Shown here: positions 6,337 to 13,125 of the stretch, in pieces
Position numbering within the stretch: position 1 is the first letter of the stretch
Layout of the letters: every line of letters starts with the position of its first letter
Origin: CAZWBR01 sp964404205
GTDB taxonomy: Bacteria > Bacteroidota > Bacteroidia > Bacteroidales > Prolixibacteraceae
Assembly: GCA_964404205.1 (NCBI GenBank)
Contig: CAYOJD010000093.1
Location: forward strand, 1-13,125
Reading direction: 5' to 3'
DNA length: 13,125 bases
The notes under the pieces: model-generated
The model's database searches: none
Told to the model about the DNA's origin: nothing
Seen by the model: the letters and a program-made list of their open reading frames with translations, nothing else
Position numbers and translations under genes: made by a program

Positions 6337-9300
6337 ATGAAAAACAATTGTCGAAAGCTCTGCTTATCCGTAATGCTATTTCTCGCAATGGTGCCTGCGC
6401 TGTTTGCTCAGGTTACAACATCCGGGATTAACGGTAAAATTACCGGCAACGGCGAAGTACTACCTGGTGCTGCTGTTGTTGCAATCCATGTTCCGTCAGG
6501 AACCCAGTATGGGACAATAACCAACTCCGATGGCCGTTTTACCATTCAGGGGATGCGTACAGGTGGTCCGTACACTGTTGAAGTTTCTTTTATCGGGTAC
6601 ACCAAATCGACCCTTACCGACATTACCCTTTATCTGGGTGAATCGTACACGGTAAATACCGATTTAAAAGAAAGCACAACTGAAGTTGGCGAAGTTACCG
6701 TTGTTGGTATCANNNNNNNNNNGCCGTTAACATCTCCAGACAAACAATGGAGTCGTTACCAACCATCTCCCGCGGGTTAAAAGATTTTACCAAACTGAGC
6801 CCATTGGCCAACGTTTCGGGGAACGGAACATCGTTTGCCGGATCAAACAACCGCTATAACCAGTTTGCTATCGACGGTTTGGTTAACAACGACGTTTTTG
6901 GCCTCTCCAATTCAGGAACCAACGGCGGACAGACCGGTATCGAACCCATCAGCCTCGATGCTATCGAAGAGTTTCAAATTAATATTGCCCCTTACGATAT
7001 CCGCCAGAGCGGATTTACCGGCGGTGGCATCAATGCCGTAACCAAAAGCGGTACCAACAAATTCTCGGGTTCGGCTTATTACTACGGCAACAACGAAAGC
7101 CTTGTTGGCAAAAACGAGCCAGTCAAACACACAAAATCAGATTATCCCGATTATAAAGATTATTTGGCTGGTTTCACCCTGGGTGGGCCAATCGTAAAAA
7201 ACAAACTCTTCTTCTTTGTAAATGGTGAAATTTCTCGTTCAAAAACGCCTCTGGCAAGTATTCCAGGAACATCGAGTTCAAACATCACAGTCGATGAAAT
7301 CAACCGGGTATTGTCTGTTTTAAACAGAATTGCACCCAACTATGATCCCGGAGACTATGAGACCCTAAACAACGAAACCAACAGTAACAAACTGCTGTTC
7401 AAAGTTAACTGGAACATCAACGATCACCATAAACTGGTTCTCCGCCACAGCTATACTTATGGTGAAAACACCAGTATCAGCCGATCAGCCAACTCGTTAC
7501 GCTTTGCCAATAACGGCATCTATTTTCCAAGCACCACCAATTCATCAGGTCTGGAATTGAACAGTATTTTCAGCAATAACAGCTCCAACAAACTGTTGAT
7601 TGGTTATACTACAGTTCGCGACAACAGGGATCCGCTTGGAAGTCATTTCCCAACTGTATTGTTGAATATTGGCAGCGGCCGCTCTATCACTATTGGCAGC
7701 GAATACTCGTCTGTAGCCAACGAACTCAATCAGGATATTATCACGGTTAGTGACGACTACAGCATTTACAGAGGAAAACATACTTTGACCTTTGGTACGC
7801 ACAACGAAATTTATCGTTTCTACAACCTATTTGTACAAAATATTTTTGGCAGCTATGCTTACCGCAGTCTGGCCGACTTTGAAACTGTCGGTACGGCAGG
7901 CGAAGTATCTCCTACCTATTATGCTGTAGGTTATTCGTTCGACGAAAATGACAATCCGCTGCAAACCAAGGGTGCTGCCGAGTTTACGGCTTATCAGTTT
8001 GGTTTATACGGACAAGATGAATTTTATGCGCACGACAAACTGAAGTTCACGCTGGGTTTGCGTATCGACGTTCCGCTTTTCCCTGAAACCCCCGGATCAA
8101 ATGAAGCATTTAATACCGCATATGCGGCTCAAGACGTAGCCACTGGCGACTTACCCAAAACGCGCGTAATGTGGTCACCACGTTTTGGCTTTAACTGGGA
8201 TGTCAATGGAGATAAGTCTTTCCAGATTCGTGGTGGTACAGGTTTGTTTACGGGCCGGGTTCCATTTGTTTGGGTCTCAAACCAGTATTCAAACAACGGT
8301 CAGTTGAATGGTGCTTACAGTGTAGGTAGCTCATCATCGAGTGGCACCCCAATCACCAACCCTGCTGGTATTAAATTCAATGCAGATCCATATGATCAGC
8401 CTCTGGCCGAGGATCTTGGTAAAACTGCCGGTCGTGGGGCAATCAACGTTATTGACAAAGACTTCAAATTCCCTCAGGTATTCAGATCAAACATTGCGAT
8501 TGAGAAAATGTTGCCATGGGGCATTAAAGGTACGGTTGAAGCTATCTACAGCAAAACCCTTAACAACATCAATTTCATCAATCTTAACCGTCAGGTCGAT
8601 AATACGTTCACCTTTATCGGGGCCGACCATCGTCCTCGCTACACCCCTGCAAGTACCAGTACGACCAACAGGAACTATAACAGTCCGGCACGTTTGGATG
8701 CCAATTACGAGGAAATCGTTAAACTGGAAAACACCAACAAAGGTTACACTTATAACTTTGTTGTTCAGTTGCAGAAAAACTTCAGAAACGGATTTGACGC
8801 TTCGGCAGCCTATACCTTTGGCCGTTCAATGGATCTCAACTCAGGTACTTCAAGTGTAGCTTATTCAAACTGGAGATATGTCAACAATGTAAAAGGCTTG
8901 AACAATCTCGAACTTACCCGTTCGAACTACGACCTTGGTTCAAGGGTTATCGGGTATGTTTCTTATAAAAAAGAGTACTTTAAAGGTTTAATGTCAACTC
9001 AGGTTTCACTGTTCTACAACGGCCAGTCAGGTCAGCCGTATTCATACATCTATAAGGGCGACCTCAACAACGATGCTACAGACAATGACCTTATCTTTGT
9101 TCCTGAAACAAGAGATCAGATAAACCTTGTCAACTATTCGGCTACAGTCAATGGTGGAACTGTTACCATCAGTGCTGATGACCAGTGGGATATGCTGAAC
9201 AGCTTTATTGAAAGCGATGATTACCTGAAAACCCGTCGTGGCAAATATGCAGAGCGCAACGGTGCACGCCTGCCATTCTCTCATCAGTTCGACCTCAAAG

Positions 9301-9608
9301 TTTTACAGGAAATTAAAGTTAAAACCGGCGGTTTAACCAACAGGTTCCAGGTTTCGCTTGACGTAATGAATATTGGCAACTTGTTGAACAAAGAGTGGGG
9401 TATGCAGTACTATGCTTCGAATCAGCAGTTCAGCCTGATCGAATACAAAGGACTTCAGGATATGGATCCATCATCTTCAGGTTACCGATATATCAATGCA
9501 CCGACTTTCAACTACACAGGTTCGGGCATGACCAACTCGAAACCTTATACCCCATCTGATTTCAGTTCACGCTGGAGAGCCCAGATTGGCTTCAGATATT
9601 TCTTTTAA
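6337..9608 (+). CDS. TonB-dependent receptor, Oar-like, split by an assembly gap
   Basis: One gene for a large outer-membrane beta-barrel protein that would move a substrate across the outer membrane using TonB energy. The first 125 codons (to 6711) encode a signal peptide with cleavage expected at AFA|Q (24/25), then a carboxypeptidase-regulatory-like domain (about 30-110), ending EVTVVGI. After ten N at 6713-6722 the reading resumes at 6723 in another frame with AVNISRQTMESLPTISRGL and runs 961 codons to 9608. This part holds the plug (SLDAIEEFQINIAPYDIRQS, GGGINAVTKSGTNKFSG) and a long barrel ending RAQIGFRYFF with the terminal Phe expected of an outer-membrane protein. The frames join if the gap length is 2 modulo 3, so the break is an assembly artefact and not a real frameshift. 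About 1,090-1,100 residues is normal for Oar-like proteins. No SusD partner follows, so its substrate is unknown. An internal ATG at 6747 is not a true start. Confidence 0.9.
6713..6722. other. Assembly gap (10 N) inside the receptor gene
   Basis: Ten undetermined bases between the regulatory-like domain and the plug. Codons start at positions 1 modulo 3 before it and 0 modulo 3 after it, so exactly ten bases cannot be right. The true length should be 2, 5, 8, 11 and so on. Related proteins usually have roughly ten or more residues here, so tens of bases are probably missing. Confidence 0.93.
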
Positions 9609-9637
9609 CAGTACTTAATGGTTCAGATTATACCCGG

Positions 9638-9670
9638 AAGAGGTTGCCGTCAGGTAACCTCTTTTCTTTT
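9638..9670 (+). terminator. Rho-independent terminator of the TonB-dependent receptor
   Basis: The stem AAGAGGTTGCC (9638-9648) pairs with GGTAACCTCTT (9653-9663), with one G-U pair, around the loop GTCA. The T-rich run TTTTCTTTTA follows. It starts 29 bases after the stop codon. Confidence 0.88.
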
Positions 9671-9677
9671 ATTTGAT

Positions 9678-9685
9678 TATTTTTG
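9678..9685 (+). promoter_or_regulatory. Candidate -7 promoter box of hisS
   Basis: TATTTTTG matches TAnnTTTG and ends 25 bases before the hisS ATG. A -33 element would fall inside the preceding terminator hairpin, where no TTTG is present. Confidence 0.45.
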
Positions 9686-9710
9686 CAACTGAATTTTTAA
9701 AATCAGTAAA

Positions 9711-11072
9711 ATGGCCCAGAAACCTTCGATACCCAAAGGCACCCGCGACTTCTCGCCCGAAGAAATGGTTAAACGCAACTATATATTCGACACCATCAAG
9801 TCTGTTTTCAAACTTTACGGCTTTCAACCCATCGAAACACCGGCGATGGAGAACTTATCGACTTTGTTGGGGAAATATGGCGAAGAAGGCGACAAGCTGC
9901 TTTTCAAGATTCTCAATTCAGGTGATTTTCTGGCCAAAGCCGACGAGACCTTACTTACTGAAAAGAACAGTGCTAAACTTACTTCACAAATCTCGGAAAA
10001 AGGATTGCGTTACGACCTGACTGTTCCGTTTGCCCGTTTTGTTGTGCAATATCAAAACGAAATCACCTTCCCCTTCCGAAGATATCAGATTCAACCTGTA
10101 TGGCGGGCCGACCGGCCGCAAAAAGGACGCTACCGCGAATTTTACCAGTGCGATGTCGATGTAATTGGATCCGATTCATTACTGAACGAGGTAGAACTGA
10201 TTCAAATTGTCGATCAAGTTTATCGCCAACTGGGCATTAATGTTGTACTGAAAATCAATAACCGAAAAGTATTGGCCGGCATTGCCGAAACCATCGGGGC
10301 TGTTGAACGGATAACCGATATAACGGTCGCTATCGATAAACTTGATAAAATCGGCATCGATAAGGTAAACGATGAGTTAGCGGAGAAAGGTATTTCGGCC
10401 CAATCCATAGCCCAACTGCAGCCAATCTTATCGCTCAAGGGCAATAACCGCGAAAAACTTGGACAGATTGCCCGGGTAATAGCACATTCCGGAACAGGGA
10501 TAAAAGGTATTCAAGAACTAACTACCATTTTCGACTATGTCGAATCGCTGGGTATTGCTACAGAAGTGGAACTCGATCTCACACTGGCCCGTGGGCTCAA
10601 CTATTATACCGGTGCCATTTTTGAAGTTAAAGCGAAAGATATGCAGATTGGCTCGATAACCGGCGGAGGTCGTTATGACGATCTGACCGGAATATTTGGC
10701 CTGCCGGGAATATCTGGAGTAGGAATTTCATTTGGTGCCGACCGGATTTACGATGTGATGACACAGTTAAACCTCTTTCCTTCCAGCTCTGAAACTGCCA
10801 CACAAGTATTCTTTATCAATTTTGGCAACGCGGAAGAACGCTATTGCCTTCCGATAATTACTGGATTGAGGGCTGCAGGCATTTCGACCGAAATTTACCC
10901 GTCGGCCGAGAAGATGAAAAAACAGATGGCCTATGCCAATAAAAAAGGGATTCAGTACGTAATTATGGCTGGCGAAAACGAAATGGCCTCGCAACAACTT
11001 ACCGTAAAAAATATGGTTACAGGCGAGCAGCATTTGGTTCAGGCAACCGATCTTTTAGCTTATATCCGATAA
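9711..11072 (+). CDS. hisS: Histidyl-tRNA synthetase
   Basis: A 453-residue class II aminoacyl-tRNA synthetase that charges tRNA-His with histidine. The N-terminus KPSIPKGTRDFSPEEM is typical of HisRS. Motif 2 lies around WRADRPQKGRYREFYQCDVD (131-150), the histidine-specific LARGLNYYTG (292-301) is intact, and motif 3 is GISGVGISFGADR (333-345). The C-terminal 90 residues or so form the anticodon-binding domain. An insertion-like stretch around ILNSGDFLAKADETLL (67-82) is, as I recall, also present in Bacteroides HisRS. The ATG at 9711 fits the family N-terminus and lies just after its candidate promoter. It is flanked by terminators on both sides, so it is probably transcribed alone. Confidence 0.97.
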   Translation: MAQKPSIPKGTRDFSPEEMVKRNYIFDTIKSVFKLYGFQPIETPAMENLSTLLGKYGEEGDKLLFKILNSGDFLAKADETLLTEKNSAKLTSQISEKGLRYDLTVPFARFVVQYQNEITFPFRRYQIQPVWRADRPQKGRYREFYQCDVDVIGSDSLLNEVELIQIVDQVYRQLGINVVLKINNRKVLAGIAETIGAVERITDITVAIDKLDKIGIDKVNDELAEKGISAQSIAQLQPILSLKGNNREKLGQIARVIAHSGTGIKGIQELTTIFDYVESLGIATEVELDLTLARGLNYYTGAIFEVKAKDMQIGSITGGGRYDDLTGIFGLPGISGVGISFGADRIYDVMTQLNLFPSSSETATQVFFINFGNAEERYCLPIITGLRAAGISTEIYPSAEKMKKQMAYANKKGIQYVIMAGENEMASQQLTVKNMVTGEQHLVQATDLLAYIR

Positions 11073-11107
11073 AAAAAAGGCAGCATTGAAAACGACTTCA
11101 ATGCTGC
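11071..11107 (-). terminator. Terminator of the sigma-factor operon, shared hairpin with hisS
   Basis: A perfect 11-base stem (11080-11090 with 11097-11107) around AACGAC. On the minus strand it is followed by eight T (plus-strand A run 11071-11078), the classic intrinsic terminator for the operon ending at 11152. On the plus strand it begins just after the hisS stop but has no T tract after it, so for hisS it may act mainly as a 3'-end stabilising hairpin. Confidence 0.82.
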
Positions 11108-11151
11108 TCTGTAAACTCAACCTTGCTAATTTAAAAACTCCTGTTTCTGTT

Positions 11152-11610
11152 TTAATTTTTTCCTTTCTGTTCCTGGTTTTTACGCATTTCGTGGAAAAGA
11201 TAGGAACGGAATTTTATTTCGGCTACATAAAGTTTAACCACTTTGTCTGCAGGCAATATCCCAAGCAATTTGATATTATACTCCTCGGCCAGCTTACCCT
11301 CTTTGAGCTGAATGGTTACAAAATCGGTAGCCATTTTTTTATACTCAGCTTCGCTCCGTGTTGGAGTGGTAGACTGAAATTGCTCTTCGAGCTTTCGCTT
11401 TTGGTCCAGAAGGTTATAACGTTCTTTTTCCAACTGATTGTAAACCGGCCAGAATTTTTCTGCTTCCTGCGAAGTCAGTCCCACTTTTTCGGTGATAAAA
11501 GCAATCTTCTTGGTTTTTATCATTTCGATGGTAGCCTCGTCGGTACGTCGTTGAGCCCAAAGCAGAGTGGGCAGCAACAGCAATGTAAATACTAATATTT
11601 TCGTTTTCAT
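11152..11610 (-). CDS. Spy/CpxP-like periplasmic protein
   Basis: A 152-residue predicted periplasmic protein. The signal peptide MKTKILVFTLLLLPTLLWA is cleaved before Gln20 or close by. The rest is helical and highly charged, with KIAFITEKVGLTSQEAEKFW (35-54) and a later helix ILPADKVVKLYVAEIKFR, a layout seen in small Bacteroidota proteins related to Spy/CpxP, which protect or sense misfolded envelope proteins. An upstream in-frame TTG at 11628 would overlap the previous gene. The ATG at 11610, four bases after that gene's stop, gives a cleaner signal peptide and was chosen. It is the third gene of the sigma operon. A role as chaperone or as a sensor feeding back on the anti-sigma factor is inferred from context only. 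Confidence 0.8.
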   Translation of the reverse strand: MKTKILVFTLLLLPTLLWAQRRTDEATIEMIKTKKIAFITEKVGLTSQEAEKFWPVYNQLEKERYNLLDQKRKLEEQFQSTTPTRSEAEYKKMATDFVTIQLKEGKLAEEYNIKLLGILPADKVVKLYVAEIKFRSYLFHEMRKNQEQKGKN

Positions 11611-11614
11611 AGGC

Positions 11615-12082
11615 TTAATTATTTTCAATTACAATATCCCAGTCCGAACAGTTTAAAGCCAGTAAGTCGACGACATCGCTGTTCACCACCATCGTTTTTT
11701 CGTATTCATCGGCACCGTCGATTACCGACAAAAACTGACTCTCGGTAAAGTAGGCCAATACAGTCCCTGCTTTATCCGTACTATCGCCTGCTTGCTCCTG
11801 TGTAGCTGCCGAGTCGCTTCGGTTGGCCATATAGTCTTTCCCTGGCATAAACTTCACCAAAGGAACGTAAACCAACATAAACACCAGTGCAAACGCGGCT
11901 GCCAGACCGGCTACAGGTTTTAAATAGAGCCAAAGGCGGCGAACCGCGGGTTGCTCATTCTCTTTAATGCGCCCGTTCAGCTTTTCGTTGAATGTTTCGA
12001 AATAGCCATCCGGCACCTTAAAGGGGTTGGGCTTTTTGTAGCTTTCGAGTATTTGTTCAATATTTTCGTCTATCTCTTTCAT
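11615..12082 (-). CDS. Probable anti-sigma factor, single-pass membrane protein
   Basis: A 155-residue protein with a cytosolic N-terminal part holding NPFKVPDGYFETF (19-31), one membrane segment at about 56-78 (PVAGLAAAFALVFMLVYVPL) and a periplasmic C-terminal part rich in acidic residues. The F-x-V-P-x-G-Y-F motif before a single membrane span is common in Bacteroidota proteins encoded next to ECF sigma factors. It lacks the His/Cys zinc motif of ZAS-type anti-sigma factors. The start is uncertain: ATG at 12082 is used here, ATG at 12091 adds three residues, and a GTG at 12115 is less likely. It lies about 50 bases after the sigma gene and four bases before the periplasmic protein gene. 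The anti-sigma role is inferred from position and topology. Confidence 0.72.
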   Translation of the reverse strand: MKEIDENIEQILESYKKPNPFKVPDGYFETFNEKLNGRIKENEQPAVRRLWLYLKPVAGLAAAFALVFMLVYVPLVKFMPGKDYMANRSDSAATQEQAGDSTDKAGTVLAYFTESQFLSVIDGADEYEKTMVVNSDVVDLLALNCSDWDIVIENN

Positions 12083-12131
12083 GGTAGTCATTCGTTTATT
12101 CAGACTGCAAATCACATAAATGGTTTAACGA

Positions 12132-12695
12132 TCATAATCCATTATTCTCTTTTTTCATAAATTCTTCCACTTTTTTAACCGCATGATGGTAAGATGCTTT
12201 CAGCGCACCTACCGATGTTTCCACAATCTCGGCAATCTCTTCATATTTCATTTCGTCGAAATATTTCATGTTAAAAACTATCCGTTGTTTTTCGGGAAGA
12301 TGCAGCACCGCACGCTGTAGCCGACGTTGAATCTCGTCTCCATCGAAATAGTCGTCTGCTTCGAACGATTCGACCAGGTAATCGGTAATCTCGTCGGCCG
12401 AAAAGACAGAATATTTACGTTTCTTCTGCAAAAAAGTAAGCGATTCGTTAGTGGCAATTCTGAAAAGCCAGGTAAAGATGGAAGAATCTTCCCTGAAATT
12501 TTCCACGTTTTTCCAAACCTTGATAAAGACATTTTGTAAAATATCATCTGCATCATCATGGTTCATCACCAACTTACGGATATGCCAATACAAACGCTCC
12601 CGGTAGGTTTGTACCAGAATGTGAAAAGCCATCTCCTTCTTCCCTTCGGTTTTCAGGTGGGCAATCAACTCGCTTTCGTTGGGCAGCGCCGTCAT
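12132..12695 (-). CDS. ECF-family RNA polymerase sigma factor
   Basis: A 187-residue sigma-70 family factor of the RpoE/ECF type, which directs RNA polymerase to a specific promoter set. Region 2 includes DADDILQNVFIKVWKNVENF (about 48-67) and the -10 recognition helix SSIFTWLFRIATNESLTFLQ. Region 4 is LPEKQRIVFNMKYFDEMKYE (133-152), followed by the helix-turn-helix EIAEIVETSVGALKASYHHA. Region 3 is absent, as expected in ECF factors. The ATG at 12695 gives the usual length. It is the first gene of a three-gene operon with a membrane anti-sigma candidate. Its upstream region lacks a clear TAnnTTTG box and has TTGACA near 12710, so it may be transcribed by itself or another alternative factor, but this is speculation. 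Confidence 0.94.
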   Translation of the reverse strand: MTALPNESELIAHLKTEGKKEMAFHILVQTYRERLYWHIRKLVMNHDDADDILQNVFIKVWKNVENFREDSSIFTWLFRIATNESLTFLQKKRKYSVFSADEITDYLVESFEADDYFDGDEIQRRLQRAVLHLPEKQRIVFNMKYFDEMKYEEIAEIVETSVGALKASYHHAVKKVEEFMKKENNGL

Positions 12696-12832
12696 TTTGC
12701 AGTTCGTAACTGTTTGTCAAGTAAGACATAGTTCGACAGAAATGGTTTAATATCTCTGCCATTCAACGGCCAAATATCAGTAAAATAGCCCGATTATCTA
12801 TTGTTCCGATAGATTTTTCCTTGTTAAAATAG

Positions 12833-12840
12833 TACCTTTG
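12833..12840 (+). promoter_or_regulatory. Candidate -7 promoter box of ychF
   Basis: TACCTTTG is an exact TAnnTTTG match ending 28 bases before the ychF ATG, a distance close to that of the hisS and nadA boxes. No clear -33 TTTG is visible. Confidence 0.5.
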
Positions 12841-12868
12841 CAGCTGATAAAAACAGAAAAAATTAAAA

Positions 12869-13125
12869 ATGGCATTACAGTGTGGTATAGTTGGTTTGCC
12901 CAATGTTGGCAAATCGACCCTTTTCAATTGTTTGTCGAATGCAAAGGCGCAATCGGCCAATTTCCCTTTTTGCACCATCGAACCCAATGTGGGGGTGATT
13001 ACTGTTCCCGACAAACGGCTGATTCAACTGGCCGAAATCGATAAGCCCAAACGGGTAGTTCCCACTACTGTAGAGATTGTCGATATTGCCGGTCTGGTAA
13101 AAGGGGCCAGTAAAGGCGAAGGGTT
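12869..13125 (+). CDS. ychF: Redox-regulated ATPase/GTPase YchF, 5' part only
   Basis: The first 85 codons of a P-loop protein of the Obg-related YchF/OLA1 family, which prefers ATP and associates with ribosomes. The start MALQCGIVGLPNVGKSTLFN contains the Walker A/G1 motif GLPNVGKST (9-17). The switch region FPFCTIEPN (32-40) and the G3-like DIAGLVKGASKGEG (72-85) follow and are characteristic of YchF. The gene runs off the right edge; a full YchF has about 365 residues, so roughly three quarters is missing. It is divergent from the sigma operon. Confidence 0.95.
   Translation, partial: MALQCGIVGLPNVGKSTLFNCLSNAKAQSANFPFCTIEPNVGVITVPDKRLIQLAEIDKPKRVVPTTVEIVDIAGLVKGASKGEG

Noticed and set aside
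6337..6780. Short 147-codon protein as a separate gene or pseudogene fragment
   Set aside because: Its last codons are read out of frame after the N gap; they continue the receptor plug in another phase.
8341..8859. Open plus-strand frame of 172 codons within the receptor barrel
   Set aside because: It is an out-of-frame shadow of the barrel coding sequence, with low-complexity composition and no domain.
6723..9710. SusC/SusD-type polysaccharide-utilisation locus
   Set aside because: No SusD-like gene or glycan-degrading enzyme follows. The receptor gene is closed by its own terminator and hisS comes next.
11086..11595. Open plus-strand frame of 169 codons opposite the Spy-like gene
   Set aside because: It begins inside a terminator hairpin and is the complement of a gene with a clear signal peptide and operon context.
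11611..11628. Upstream TTG start (11628) for the Spy-like protein
   Set aside because: It would overlap the preceding gene and lengthen the signal peptide n-region. The ATG at 11610 fits better.
12083..12115. Upstream GTG start (12115) for the anti-sigma candidate
   Set aside because: The extra residues (MICSLNKRMTT) do not look conserved, and two ATG codons at 12091 and 12082 are more plausible.

Overview
The window looks like ordinary chromosome from a member of the Bacteroidota (class Bacteroidia). Several signals point that way: a histidyl-tRNA synthetase of the Bacteroides type, an Oar-like TonB-dependent outer-membrane protein, an M49 dipeptidyl peptidase with the bacterial HECLGH motif, an ECF sigma operon whose second gene carries the NPFKVPDGYF motif, almost no Shine-Dalgarno sequences, and repeated matches to the Bacteroidota -7 promoter box TAnnTTTG in front of genes. 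Two runs of exactly ten N mark scaffold gaps, so this is a draft or metagenome-derived assembly.

Layout from left to right. A truncated tRNA-Ser(UGA) lies on the minus strand at the left edge, with a good promoter. On the plus strand follow the HU nucleoid protein with its terminator, then trmH overlapping a cytosolic dipeptidyl peptidase III. A bidirectional terminator separates these from a convergent minus-strand pair: nadA (quinolinate synthase, NAD synthesis), then a lipoprotein built of thirteen 23-24-residue leucine-rich repeats. A 486-base intergenic region holding one N gap divides nadA from a divergent, large TonB-dependent receptor gene. That gene is split into two frames only because the second N gap has an arbitrary length. 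It is followed by its terminator and by hisS. A minus-strand operon (ECF sigma factor, probable anti-sigma factor, Spy/CpxP-like periplasmic protein) converges on hisS. Divergent from it, the window ends in the first 85 codons of ychF.

Most genes are housekeeping: translation (tRNA-Ser, trmH, hisS, ychF), chromosome organisation (HU) and cofactor synthesis (nadA). The envelope-related part comprises the TonB-dependent protein, the repeat lipoprotein and the sigma/anti-sigma/periplasmic operon; the last resembles a small envelope-stress circuit. I found no mobile element, CRISPR array, prophage or defence system. The items most worth a second look are the regular repeat lipoprotein, the sigma operon and the assembly break in the TonB-dependent receptor. 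I do not see a convincing undescribed system here.
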